Origin: Bacillus sp. J33
GTDB lineage: Bacteria; Bacillota; Bacilli; Bacillales; Cytobacillaceae
DNA: 64,000 nucleotides
Assembly: GCF_000518885.1 (NCBI RefSeq)
Contig: NZ_JAEL01000012.1
Span: 1 to 64,000 of the forward strand
Reading direction: 5' to 3'
Shown piece by piece: positions 26,539-35,958 of this stretch. The notes under the pieces were generated by a model. The model did no database searches. It was not told where the DNA came from and worked only from the letters and a program-made list of their open reading frames with translations. The first letter of the stretch is position 1, and each line of letters begins with the position of its first letter. A program made the translations under genes and the position numbers.

Positions 26539-27159
26539 ATGAAAAACATGGGGAGAATATTTCAAGAAGCAAGTGAGTGGATTGTCAGATTAGCCTGGTC
26601 TAATTTCCTCTGGATTGCTTTTACAGCAGTTGGAGCAGGTGTCTTTGGCATTATGCCAGCAACAGTAGCCTTGTTTACAGTTACGCGGAAATGGAAGCTG
26701 AAAGAATTTGATTTTTCAATTCGGAAACTTTTTATAGCTACCTATAAAAAAGAATTTGTACGCTCTAATGTAACTGGAATGATCTTCGCTATCATTGGCG
26801 TGCTGCTTTACTTTGATTTAAAAATTGCAGAAGGAATGCAGGGAACTATTTCAGTAGTACTTTACGTGTTTATCGGCTTTATTATTCTGTTATTTGTGAA
26901 TACGGTCATTCACTTTTTCCCTCTTTATGTCCATTATCATTATTCAGTAAAGGAGTACATCAAACAATCCTTTATCATTTCTCTTATCAGTCCAACTTCA
27001 ACCTTTTTAATAGCGATTGGCCTCTTCTTTATTGGTTATTTACTGGTGAATATGCCAGGATTAATCCCCTTTTTACTAGGTGTGCTGCCAGCTTATTGGA
27101 TTATGAATGTAAGTATAAATCGGTTTCAAGCGCTTGAAAAACAGTACAAACCAAATTGA
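26539..27159 (+). CDS. YesL-like DUF624 membrane protein
   Basis: A 206-residue membrane protein with five hydrophobic segments and the start typical of DUF624/YesL proteins (LAWSNFLWIAFTAVGAGVFGIMPATVALF). In Bacillus these small proteins sit beside YesMN two-component systems and LplB/YtcP-type importers of oligosaccharides. Their role is unknown; a helper of import is often assumed. ATG 26539 follows AGGGGATG. It leads the second operon of the locus, 48 bp before the second GH38 gene. Confidence 0.85.
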   Translation: MKNMGRIFQEASEWIVRLAWSNFLWIAFTAVGAGVFGIMPATVALFTVTRKWKLKEFDFSIRKLFIATYKKEFVRSNVTGMIFAIIGVLLYFDLKIAEGMQGTISVVLYVFIGFIILLFVNTVIHFFPLYVHYHYSVKEYIKQSFIISLISPTSTFLIAIGLFFIGYLLVNMPGLIPFLLGVLPAYWIMNVSINRFQALEKQYKPN

Positions 27160-27207
27160 AGTCAATATCCTCACAGATGAAAACATAAACTACAGAAAAA
27201 ATGGGGT

Positions 27208-30200
27208 ATGAATATGTTTTTAACAGAAAGAAAATTAGAGGCAAGAATACAAGAGTTATCGGGTTACAGATATCGGGATGCGATCCAGCTGCACCAGTTT
27301 CAAGCTGTGGAGGATGAAGGAGCAATAGGGACTTATCCACCAACAAGCATGGATGGGTATATCTTAAAGCAAGGTGATCAATGGAGAGGAAGAGATCGAT
27401 ATCTTTGGCTGCATACAACCTGCAGGATTCCAGCTGAATGGCTAGGGAAAAAAGTAGTTGGTTTGTTTGACTTTGGTCGTACAGGCGGAGGGAATAACTC
27501 TGGCTTTGAGTCTTTGTTATTTGTCAATCATAAGCCCTATCAAGGCGTGGACTCGAATCATCAAGAGGTATTCTTCAAAGAGGAAGAGACCGGAAAAGCT
27601 GTTGAGCTGCATTTTCGATTGTGGTCAGGTCTCGAGGGCGGCGGAGAGCCAAGAGAGCAAATCTATACACTAGAGACATCACAAATCTGCTGGTTAGATG
27701 AAGCAGTTGATGATCTTTACTATACCTCTTTGGCTGCATGGCAAACGATTAAGGAGCTAGGTGAAGAGAGGCCAGAGAAGCATGAAATGGTAAAGGCATT
27801 AAACCGCGCCTTTGCCGTGCTTGATTGGAGTAAGCCAGGAGACGATATGTTTTACAAAAGCTGCGAGCAAGCAAGAGAGGTATTACAGAGCAGTTTACGG
27901 GAGATTGAAAAGCATAGCCCAATCACCATTCATTGTGTGGGACACACTCATATTGATGTTGCATGGCTATGGCGGCTCAAGCATACTCGTGAAAAAGCGG
28001 CTCGATCTTTTTCGACAGTGCTTCGCTTAATGGAACAATTCCCAGAATACTATTTCCTTCAATCCCAGCCGCAGTTATACGAATATATAAAAAATGATTA
28101 CCCGGAAATCTATGAAATGATTAAAGATCGTGTGAAAGCAGGACTTTGGGAAACGGAAGGTGCTATGTGGCTTGAAGCGGACTGCAATATTCCAAATGGC
28201 GAATCACTTGTCAGACAGATTTTATATGGGAAAGCATTTTTTAATCGGGAATTTGGGGTGAATTGTGAGTATTTATGGCTTCCAGATGTGTTTGGGTATA
28301 GCTGGGCACTCCCGCAAATTTTGAAAAAATCAGGCATCCATACATTTATGACAACAAAGATTAGCTGGAACCAATACAACAGGATGCCGCATGATACGTT
28401 TAAATGGAGGGGAATGGATGGCTCGGAAATTTTAACGCATTTCATTACGACTCCAGAACCGTGGAACTCACCTGATTCCTGGTTTTACACATATAACGGT
28501 TTATTAACCGCCAAAACATTAATTGGAGCTTGGAAGAGCTATCGGAACAAGGATATTAATCAGGATTTACTGCTTTCGTACGGTTATGGGGACGGAGGCG
28601 GCGGCGTAAATCGGGAAATGCTTGAGCTGCGACGCAGGTTTGAGGATATGCCAGGTCTCCCAAAAGTAAAAACAGCAAGAGCGGGTGATTACTTCAAAAA
28701 GCTCCACGATACGATTGAGAATACAAATGAATATGTGCATACATGGGATGGAGAGCTCTACCTTGAGTATCATCGGGGGACCTACACAAGCCAAGCTTAC
28801 ACAAAACGTATGAACCGAAAACTAGAGTTAGGCTACAGAGAAATAGAATGGCTGTCTATATGGAGCTCTTTACTTTCCACATGGAAAATGTACCCGAAGG
28901 AGCAGCTGGATGAGGGATGGAAGATTATCTTGCGAAATCAATTTCACGATATTATTCCAGGTTCTTCAATCAAAGAGGTATATGAAGATGCGAAGCTGGA
29001 ATATACCCAGGCAGAAAATATTCAAAACCAAATCAGCCAAAAACAGGTTGAGAGTTTAGTTGAAACAAATTCCAAGGCATACACTGTCCTTAATGCAGCA
29101 CAATGGCAGGACAAAGAGTTTGTATGCATTCCTTATGATGATACAAATCAAGGAAATGGTTATTGGACAACAAAACAGGGTGTAAAGCAAGGAAGTCAGC
29201 GTACCGAAATTGGCTGGTTAGTTGAAATCAGGAAACCAGCATCCTTTGGAGCAATAGAGGTGGAATACCATCAAGGAGAGACAATTAAAACTGAGAGTCC
29301 CTTTATGTTCAATGAACATTCATTAGAAACACCTTATTATTCAGTAAAATGGAATGAATCTATGCAAATAGCATCACTGTACGATAAGGAAGCAGAGCGC
29401 AATGTATTAAAAGCCGATCAAAATGGAAATGTACTCCAAATTTTTGAAGATAAACCATTAGCTCATGATGCATGGGATATTGACTTGTATTATCAGGAAA
29501 AGATGGAGGAAGTCCGTGAAATTGTATCCAGTGAGGTTATAGAAAACGGTCCATTACGAATTGTGATTCGGACTATATGGAAATATCAAAACTCACGGAT
29601 TGAACAGGACATGATTTTCTATGCTGGCAATCGCCGGATCGACTTCAAAACAAAAGTGAATTGGCATCAGCAACGAAAGCTGATGAAGGTAGCATTTCCT
29701 GTTGATATACGGACGACGGAAGCCATGTATGATATTCAGTTTGGAAATGTGAAGAGACCGACACATTGGAATACGAGCTGGGATATGGCGCGCTTTGAAA
29801 CTGTAGGCCATCAGTGGGCAGATTTATCTGAAGCCGGATATGGTGTAAGCCTATTGAACAATTGCAAGTATGGCTATGACATCAAGGAAAATACCATGCG
29901 CCTTTCTCTAATAAAGGCTGCTATATATCCAGATCCAACAGCGGATCAAGGGGAGCATGAATTTACCTATTCTTTGCTTCCTCATTTGGGAGATTGGAGA
30001 GAAGGGCAAACAGTAAAACAAGCTTGGTATTTGAATCATCCATTAAAAGCTGTTAAAGGCGGATTTGCTCCGAAGGAAAAGTCGTTTGTGAAAATCAATA
30101 ATACTCATGTTATCATCGATGCCATTAAGAGAAAAGAAGATGAAGATGCGGTGATTTTTCGCCTCCATGAATTTGAGGGCAGACGCGGGACAATCAAATT

Positions 30201-30336
30201 AGACTTCCCATTTCACGTTGAAAAATGGGCAGAAACAAATTTAATGGAACAAGAAGAGGGTGCAGAGAATACCGGGGAAATTAAAATGACGATTAACCCA
30301 TATGAAATTAAAACACTTCTTCTCTATTTTTCTTGA
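27208..30336 (+). CDS. GH38 alpha-mannosidase, long type (1042 aa)
   Basis: A second GH38 enzyme, unlike the first and closer to the Ams1/vacuolar-type clade. An N-terminal beta domain of about 230 residues precedes the catalytic barrel. That barrel has the zinc motif GHTHIDVAWLWRLKHT (about residue 247), the nucleophile aspartate in EYLWLPDVFGYSWALPQI, and RNQFHDIIPGSSIKEVYEDA. It has no signal peptide, so it is cytoplasmic. Having two different GH38 enzymes plus GH125 suggests that the full set of alpha-1,2, 1,3 and 1,6 linkages of high-mannose glycans is covered. The ATG at 27211-27213 (MNMFLTE) or the first codon at 27208 may be used; GGGGTATG lies just upstream. Confidence 0.9.
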   Translation: MNMFLTERKLEARIQELSGYRYRDAIQLHQFQAVEDEGAIGTYPPTSMDGYILKQGDQWRGRDRYLWLHTTCRIPAEWLGKKVVGLFDFGRTGGGNNSGFESLLFVNHKPYQGVDSNHQEVFFKEEETGKAVELHFRLWSGLEGGGEPREQIYTLETSQICWLDEAVDDLYYTSLAAWQTIKELGEERPEKHEMVKALNRAFAVLDWSKPGDDMFYKSCEQAREVLQSSLREIEKHSPITIHCVGHTHIDVAWLWRLKHTREKAARSFSTVLRLMEQFPEYYFLQSQPQLYEYIKNDYPEIYEMIKDRVKAGLWETEGAMWLEADCNIPNGESLVRQILYGKAFFNREFGVNCEYLWLPDVFGYSWALPQILKKSGIHTFMTTKISWNQYNRMPHDTFKWRGMDGSEILTHFITTPEPWNSPDSWFYTYNGLLTAKTLIGAWKSYRNKDINQDLLLSYGYGDGGGGVNREMLELRRRFEDMPGLPKVKTARAGDYFKKLHDTIENTNEYVHTWDGELYLEYHRGTYTSQAYTKRMNRKLELGYREIEWLSIWSSLLSTWKMYPKEQLDEGWKIILRNQFHDIIPGSSIKEVYEDAKLEYTQAENIQNQISQKQVESLVETNSKAYTVLNAAQWQDKEFVCIPYDDTNQGNGYWTTKQGVKQGSQRTEIGWLVEIRKPASFGAIEVEYHQGETIKTESPFMFNEHSLETPYYSVKWNESMQIASLYDKEAERNVLKADQNGNVLQIFEDKPLAHDAWDIDLYYQEKMEEVREIVSSEVIENGPLRIVIRTIWKYQNSRIEQDMIFYAGNRRIDFKTKVNWHQQRKLMKVAFPVDIRTTEAMYDIQFGNVKRPTHWNTSWDMARFETVGHQWADLSEAGYGVSLLNNCKYGYDIKENTMRLSLIKAAIYPDPTADQGEHEFTYSLLPHLGDWREGQTVKQAWYLNHPLKAVKGGFAPKEKSFVKINNTHVIIDAIKRKEDEDAVIFRLHEFEGRRGTIKLDFPFHVEKWAETNLMEQEEGAENTGEIKMTINPYEIKTLLLYFS

Positions 30337-30355
30337 TAAAATAGGAGTAGATTAC

Positions 30356-30388
30356 AATCTATCGGAAAGGCAAGCTTTCCGATAGATT
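30356..30388. promoter_or_regulatory. 14-bp perfect hairpin between GH38 and the sensor kinase
   Basis: AATCTATCGGAAAG pairs with CTTTCCGATAGATT around a 5-nt loop. No T-run follows, so it looks more like an mRNA-processing or stabilising stem than a terminator. It separates the mannosidase from the regulators. Confidence 0.5.
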
Positions 30389-30411
30389 CGTATTAGGGGT
30401 GTGTCTTAGAA

Positions 30412-32220
30412 ATGGAGAAGCATCTGAAAAATAAAGTATTTAGCAAAATTCTTTTCTTTTTTTCTGCAACTACATTATTAGCTATGTTTTTATTATTGTT
30501 TTTTTTATCAAGGTATTACACAGAAGTAATTATTCAAAGGGAGAAAGATGCGAGCACGCAAACACTGGAACAAATTGAACTGAGTATTAATCGAAAACAG
30601 GAGTTTGTTCAGAATGCAATAAAAGAATTGTATTTGAAAAAAGACCTTATTCTTTATGATATTGCTTTCGCCCTGCAAAATGATTACAGTACCTATTTAT
30701 CTTATCGATTGGATAAATACAGTGAAAGCTCTTCATTTGTACCCAATAATCTTGATACGTTTTTTCAGGCATATTTTTCACAAGACCTTGATATCAATGC
30801 TGTTAGTCTAAAAAGTGCAGATTATGGAACAGAGTATATTTATGTAAATAATCATCATAGATGGAATCTATTTTTAAAGAACAGCAAGTTAGCGCAAGAG
30901 GCATCCAGGAATCTTAAATTAGGAAATGGAGATGGGGAGCTGCAGCTGGTTAAATGGGAGCCAAAAAAAGAGGGCTACAATACAATTCAAATTTCCCGTT
31001 TCATTAATGACCCGGTTACCCTTAAAACAATCGGTGATCTAACCGTATATTATGATACAGCAGGTATTCAAGACATGCTGCGGCTGCGGAGATCCCAATA
31101 CAAAGGGTCCGTACATATTATCAGTAAGGATGGCACCAGCCTTTTTAGCTCGAATCAATCAGCAAGTCCTGATCAGTTGCGGAATCTTCCGTTCATCACT
31201 GCTTTTTCTGAACTAAAATGGCAGGGTAAAAAATATTATGTCAATACTTTAGCAGATGACCAAATGGGTTATTTATATGTCGGGCTAATCCCTGAAAAAG
31301 AGATGAAGAAAGTAACAAAGGTAAAGCAATATATGCTGCTAGCAACCATTCTGCTTTCGAGTATTGCTATAGGAGTTACTTATTTTATCATGAGGTCTTA
31401 TTCCAGAAGAATCAGTGCAATCGATTCAGCTATACACGAGGTTCGCAGCGGGAACCTGCAAATTCGAATTCCACAAAGCAAGCAAAAGGATGAACTGACT
31501 ACAATATCCGAGAGCTTTAACGAAATGCTGGATGATCTCAATAAGTATATTAAGGATGTATACGTACTAAATCTAAAACAAAGAGACGCAGAAATGAAAG
31601 CGCTTCAATCACAAATACAGCCTCATTTTTTATATAACACACTAGAGGCTATCCGGATGAAGGCAATTGCAGATGGGTCCAAAACAACAAGTAATATGAT
31701 CTATAGCTTAGGGCAATTGTTTCGCTATTCATTAAGCGGAAAGGAAATTGTGGAAATTTCAGATGAAATTGAACATGTAAAGGAATATGTGGGACTTATC
31801 CAAATACGATATCACAATCGGTTAAAGGTATCCTATGACATTCCTGAAACCTATCTAGATGAAAAGATTTTAAAATTCACCTTGCAGCCTCTTGTGGAAA
31901 ATTATATTATTCATGGTTTTCGAAAAGAAACTGAGGAAAATGAATTATTGATTCAAGTAAAAGGCAAAAACCAGGACATTGAGATAATGGTACATGATAA
32001 TGGCAGAGGGATTTCCCCGCCAAGGCTTAGTTATATTCAGGCAAAATTAAGAGAAGGTACCACCACAGCTGAGGATTCTATTGGACTAAGCAATGTGCAT
32101 CAAAGGCTTCATTTAAAATATGGAATGGATTATGGCCTTACGATTGATAGTATTGAAGGAAAAGGAACGACAGTCTTTATTAAAATTCCAGCCGCTAGAA
32201 GGAGGGTTCCAAATGTATAA
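30412..32220 (+). CDS. YesM-like sensor histidine kinase
   Basis: The 602-residue kinase has a first membrane helix at about 12-33, an extracellular sensor region of about 270 residues, and a second membrane helix at about 305-327. A HAMP linker follows (RRISAIDSAIHEVRSGNLQIR), then a His-kinase domain (ALQSQIQPHFLYNTLEAIR, the phospho-acceptor histidine in QPHFLYN) and an HATPase domain (LQPLVENYIIHGF, DNGRGI). This is the LytS/YesM type that works with AraC-type response regulators. It overlaps the regulator gene by 8 bp. It probably senses oligosaccharide or the importer's binding protein and switches on the importer operon. Confidence 0.92.
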   Translation: MEKHLKNKVFSKILFFFSATTLLAMFLLLFFLSRYYTEVIIQREKDASTQTLEQIELSINRKQEFVQNAIKELYLKKDLILYDIAFALQNDYSTYLSYRLDKYSESSSFVPNNLDTFFQAYFSQDLDINAVSLKSADYGTEYIYVNNHHRWNLFLKNSKLAQEASRNLKLGNGDGELQLVKWEPKKEGYNTIQISRFINDPVTLKTIGDLTVYYDTAGIQDMLRLRRSQYKGSVHIISKDGTSLFSSNQSASPDQLRNLPFITAFSELKWQGKKYYVNTLADDQMGYLYVGLIPEKEMKKVTKVKQYMLLATILLSSIAIGVTYFIMRSYSRRISAIDSAIHEVRSGNLQIRIPQSKQKDELTTISESFNEMLDDLNKYIKDVYVLNLKQRDAEMKALQSQIQPHFLYNTLEAIRMKAIADGSKTTSNMIYSLGQLFRYSLSGKEIVEISDEIEHVKEYVGLIQIRYHNRLKVSYDIPETYLDEKILKFTLQPLVENYIIHGFRKETEENELLIQVKGKNQDIEIMVHDNGRGISPPRLSYIQAKLREGTTTAEDSIGLSNVHQRLHLKYGMDYGLTIDSIEGKGTTVFIKIPAARRRVPNV

Positions 32221-33733
32221 TGTCTTTATTGTAGATGATGAACCTTTTATTATCGAAGGCATGAAGGCTCTAGTGCAATGGGAGGATTATGGACTGCAAG
32301 TTGTTGGAGATGCTTCGAATGGAAGAGAGGCACTGGAAAAAATAGAGAATACACAAGTTGATATTTTACTAACCGATATTATGATGCCTGTTATGGACGG
32401 GCTCCAGCTAATCAGTAAAGTTAAAGAACGTAATCCAGATATAAAATGTATTATTCTTTCTGGATACCAGGAATTTAACTATGTGAAAAAAGGTATGGAG
32501 CTAGGGATCGAAAATTATTTACTTAAGCCAGTTAATGAACAGGAGCTTCATTTTACGTTACTAAATTGTATAGAAAAGCTTGGAAAATCAGCGAATCATG
32601 AAGAAGCATATACAATCTTGCGGGATAATACGATTTGGCGAGGGCTGAACCAGGAAATCGATGAAAAGGAATGGCGAGATAGAATAAAACTCTATAATCT
32701 GGAATTTGAATGTACAAACTTAGCAATTGTTTTGATTCAATTCTCCAATAAGCTCGACAATTCTTTCTTGGCAAAGGTCCGTTATGAAGTTGAAAGAAAA
32801 TTTCAGTCAGTTTGCATTATTAACCCGGATGGTGAGTTAATCCTTCTTGCCTGGGCAAAGAATGAAGATGATATAAAAGAAAAAGCGGATCAGCTGCACA
32901 GGCTGTTAGCTATCACTGTGCCATGTATGTATTTTAGTAGTGTAGGATCACTTGTTCATTCAATAAAAGACATTCATACAAGCTACGATCGCGCAAAAGA
33001 ACTTGCTGGCTATCGCTTAGTGCTTAAAGAGAGTCATATAATTACTGATGATTTTACGAAGCAATATTCTGATACCACTATTTCAACCACCTATGAAATG
33101 AATGATCTGAAGAGATATATTGTGAGTCTGGAAAGGGAAATGGCATTTCGCTGGATAGAGGGTGCATTTGAACAAATCGCACAATCTTCAAAAAAGGTGT
33201 CACCAATAAGCATTCGAGGTTTTGCGATTGATCTCATTACCTCCGTCCAAAAAGAGGTTAATGATCGTGCTGCTAATCAAAAAGTTGCGATTGTAAAAAG
33301 CATTTTAGAGTCACATTCGCTTAATCAGCTTGTTTCAATTCTAACAGAATATATAAGAACCGTTTTTGAAAAAATCGAGGCCAAGGCAGGGCATCAAAGT
33401 CCGGTTATACAAAGTGTTATAAGGCATATTCACGAATTCTATAATGAGGAGCTGTCATTAAAAACATTAAGTCATAAATTTCATATTAATTCCATTTATT
33501 TGGGACAGCTGTTTCAAAAAGAAACAGGACTTGTATTCTCTGAATATATTAATCATATTCGATTAGAAAAAGCAAAGCAGCTATTGAGAGATACTCATGA
33601 AAAGGCAGGGCAAATTGGGAAAATGGTTGGCTACTCAGATTCTGCCTATTTTTATAAGCAATTCAAAAAGGTAGTGGGTACTACGCCGTCTGCCTGGAGA
33701 TCAATGAATGAACGACCAAAAAATCCTGTCTAG
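32213..33733 (+). CDS. YesN-like response regulator with AraC output domain
   Basis: From ATG 32213 (AAGGAGGG upstream; start overlaps the kinase stop) the protein has 506 residues. The receiver domain (MYNVFIVDDEPFIIEGMKAL) has the phospho-aspartate in VDILLTDIMMPVMDG (about Asp54), and a middle helical linker follows. The C-terminal AraC helix-turn-helix reads LSLKTLSHKFHINSIYLGQL and AGQIGKMVGYSDSAYFYKQF. It is expected to activate the ABC operon starting at 33974, where an AT-rich region with TATGATAAT precedes the gene. A terminator follows directly, its loop containing the stop codon. Confidence 0.92.
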   Translation: MYNVFIVDDEPFIIEGMKALVQWEDYGLQVVGDASNGREALEKIENTQVDILLTDIMMPVMDGLQLISKVKERNPDIKCIILSGYQEFNYVKKGMELGIENYLLKPVNEQELHFTLLNCIEKLGKSANHEEAYTILRDNTIWRGLNQEIDEKEWRDRIKLYNLEFECTNLAIVLIQFSNKLDNSFLAKVRYEVERKFQSVCIINPDGELILLAWAKNEDDIKEKADQLHRLLAITVPCMYFSSVGSLVHSIKDIHTSYDRAKELAGYRLVLKESHIITDDFTKQYSDTTISTTYEMNDLKRYIVSLEREMAFRWIEGAFEQIAQSSKKVSPISIRGFAIDLITSVQKEVNDRAANQKVAIVKSILESHSLNQLVSILTEYIRTVFEKIEAKAGHQSPVIQSVIRHIHEFYNEELSLKTLSHKFHINSIYLGQLFQKETGLVFSEYINHIRLEKAKQLLRDTHEKAGQIGKMVGYSDSAYFYKQFKKVVGTTPSAWRSMNERPKNPV

Positions 33734-33746
33734 CAGGATTTTTTTA
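33719..33746 (+). terminator. Terminator after the response regulator
   Basis: AAATCCTG pairs with CAGGATTT, followed by TTTTT; the TAG stop is in the loop. Confidence 0.8.
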
Positions 33747-33973
33747 TTTGGCTCTGTTTCATTTATTGCTGATTTTGAAATGAAAGCTAACTCAAATCCT
33801 AAACATCCTTGCCCTTTTCTTATTTACCAATGATAACTAGCCCCCTTATTTACATGCAATTTTTCGAATGTTTAATAAGTACAGTAAATCTAAATATTGT
33901 TAACTTTAAGTGTTTGCCGCTTTTTTTTATGATAATCATGTAAGGGCTTTCAATTGAAGAGAGGAGGCGCTTT

Positions 33974-34912
33974 GTGAGTCATTTTAAGAACTTTTTTCGA
34001 GATATTTATAAAAATCGAGTTTGGCTCCTCATGGTATTGCCGGGAACAATATGGTTTTTACTTTTTTCCTATCTGCCTATGTTTGGAACAGTGATAGCCT
34101 TTAAAAATTTCCGCTTCGATCCAAATGGATTTTTCGCAAGTATTCAAAACAGCGAATGGGTAGGCTTTGAAAATTTTAGATTCCTATTTAATACAAATGA
34201 CGCATGGATTATCACAAGAAACACAGTACTCTATAATTTAGTATTTATTGTCCTGGGGCTTGTGTTAGCGGTATTTGTAGCAATTGTATTGAGTGAACTT
34301 GCCAACAAGCGGCTAAGTAAAATCTATCAAACAGGTATGCTGTTTCCGCATTTTTTATCCTGGGTAGTTGTAAGTTATTTCGTATTTACCTTTCTGAGTG
34401 TTGACCGCGGTTTACTCAATAATATGCTGGGCTGGTTAGGAATTGATGCTATCTCTTGGTATAACGAACCCAAGTTCTGGCCAGCCATTATCATTCTGAC
34501 AAGTATTTGGAAGGGTGTAGGGTATGGAAGCATCGTATATCTAGCTGCCATTGTAGGAATTGACCGGACCTATTATGAGGCGGCCATGATTGATGGGGCG
34601 AGCAAGTGGCAGCAGATAAAAAGCATTACGATTCCATTAATTACACCCCTTATGGTTATCTTAACCATTTTAAATATCGGCAGAATTTTCAGTGCTGATT
34701 TTGGTTTGTTTTATCAGGTTCCCAGAGACTCAGGCCCATTATATTCCGTAACAAATGTCATTGATACGTATGTATATCGAGGATTAACAACAATGGGGGA
34801 TATTAGTATGAGTACCGCTGCTGGCCTTTATCAATCATTTGTTGGATTTATCCTAGTATTACTTACAAACTATCTGGTTCAGAAAATTGATAAGGAATAT
34901 GCACTATTCTAA
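33974..34912 (+). CDS. ABC importer permease, LplB type
   Basis: A 312-residue permease with six membrane helices; start GTG 33974 with GAGGAGGCG upstream. The first helix region (VWLLMVLPGTIWFLLFSYLPMFGTVIAF, cited in part) and the coupling loop EAAMIDGASKWQQIKSITIPL (EAA motif) are typical of carbohydrate uptake family CUT1 permeases of the LplB group. It pairs with the second permease and binding protein downstream. No ATPase gene is present, so a shared MsmX-type ATPase encoded elsewhere probably drives it. The likely cargo is Man(n)GlcNAc released by the GH85 enzyme. Confidence 0.9.
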   Translation: MSHFKNFFRDIYKNRVWLLMVLPGTIWFLLFSYLPMFGTVIAFKNFRFDPNGFFASIQNSEWVGFENFRFLFNTNDAWIITRNTVLYNLVFIVLGLVLAVFVAIVLSELANKRLSKIYQTGMLFPHFLSWVVVSYFVFTFLSVDRGLLNNMLGWLGIDAISWYNEPKFWPAIIILTSIWKGVGYGSIVYLAAIVGIDRTYYEAAMIDGASKWQQIKSITIPLITPLMVILTILNIGRIFSADFGLFYQVPRDSGPLYSVTNVIDTYVYRGLTTMGDISMSTAAGLYQSFVGFILVLLTNYLVQKIDKEYALF

Positions 34913-34949
34913 AAAAGGGAGGGGAGCCGCGAGCTCGTGGCAATAAATC

Positions 34950-35933
34950 ATGACAACAAATATGAATAGCTCCCAACCTACGATAGAAACTGGGACTGTT
35001 ATAAAGCAGGCAACAAATCCAGATCAAAAAAAGAAGAAAAATTCCATACACGGGTTAAGTGGAATTCCCAATCTATTGATGAATATCTTATTAGGTTCAT
35101 TTGCCTTAATGTGTATCTTTCCATTCATTTATGTCATTATCATCTCCCTGAGCGACGAGGAATCTCTAGCTCGAAACGGATATCAGCTTATTCCGGAGAA
35201 TTGGAGTCTGGAAGCTTATAAATATCTTTGGCAGATGAAGGATCAATTGTTTCAATCCTATACGATTACAATTGTAATCACTGTGCTTGGAACCATTATC
35301 AGTGTGCTTATGATTTCACTTTACGCTTATGCAATATCCAGAAAACAATTTAAGTTTAGAAAAGCTTTTACATTTTTTGCTTTCTTTACGATGCTTTTTA
35401 GCGGCGGATTAGTGCCGTTCTATATAGTGGCAACACAATTTCTGCAATTGCGCAATTCGATTTGGGCATTAATCCTGCCCCTTGCTATGAATGCTTTTTA
35501 CATTATCATTATGAGAACCTTCTTCCAAAGGTCTGTTCCAGAATCCATTCTTGAATCTGCCCGAATGGATGGAGCAAGTGAATGGCGAATTTTTGTCCAA
35601 ATCGTGATGCCCCTTTCTTTGCCTGGGATTGCAACAATCGCCCTTTTCAGTACTTTGGGCTATTGGAATGATTGGTTTAATGCCCTTTTGTTTATTGATG
35701 AACCCCATTTGGTGCCACTTCAGTCATTGCTGATGAAAATAGAAAACAATATTGAATTTTTACGACAAAATGCACTAACAGGTGGTATGCAAAATGAAGT
35801 AATGAAGTCCATACCTCAGGATGCAGCCAAAATGGCTATGGTTGTCATTTCAACCTTGCCAATTGCCATTGCATATCCGTTTTTCCAAAAGTACTTTGTG
35901 AGGGGACTTACCATTGGCGGAGTAAAAGAATAA
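34950..35933 (+). CDS. ABC importer permease, YtcP type
   Basis: The second CUT1 permease (327 aa) has a hydrophilic N-terminal tail of about 40 residues, six membrane helices and the EAA loop ESARMDGASEWRIFVQIVMPL. NAFYIIIMRTFFQRSVP and the ending FQKYFVRGLTIGGVKE are signatures of YtcP-like partners of LplB. The start is ATG 34950 with weak spacing; the GGGAGGGGAGCC about 25 nt upstream is rather far, so the next ATG (34959) or a nearby start is possible. It acts with the neighbouring permease and lipoprotein. Confidence 0.88.
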   Translation: MTTNMNSSQPTIETGTVIKQATNPDQKKKKNSIHGLSGIPNLLMNILLGSFALMCIFPFIYVIIISLSDEESLARNGYQLIPENWSLEAYKYLWQMKDQLFQSYTITIVITVLGTIISVLMISLYAYAISRKQFKFRKAFTFFAFFTMLFSGGLVPFYIVATQFLQLRNSIWALILPLAMNAFYIIIMRTFFQRSVPESILESARMDGASEWRIFVQIVMPLSLPGIATIALFSTLGYWNDWFNALLFIDEPHLVPLQSLLMKIENNIEFLRQNALTGGMQNEVMKSIPQDAAKMAMVVISTLPIAIAYPFFQKYFVRGLTIGGVKE

Positions 35934-35958
35934 CAAAAGAAAGAGGGAGGAATGAAGA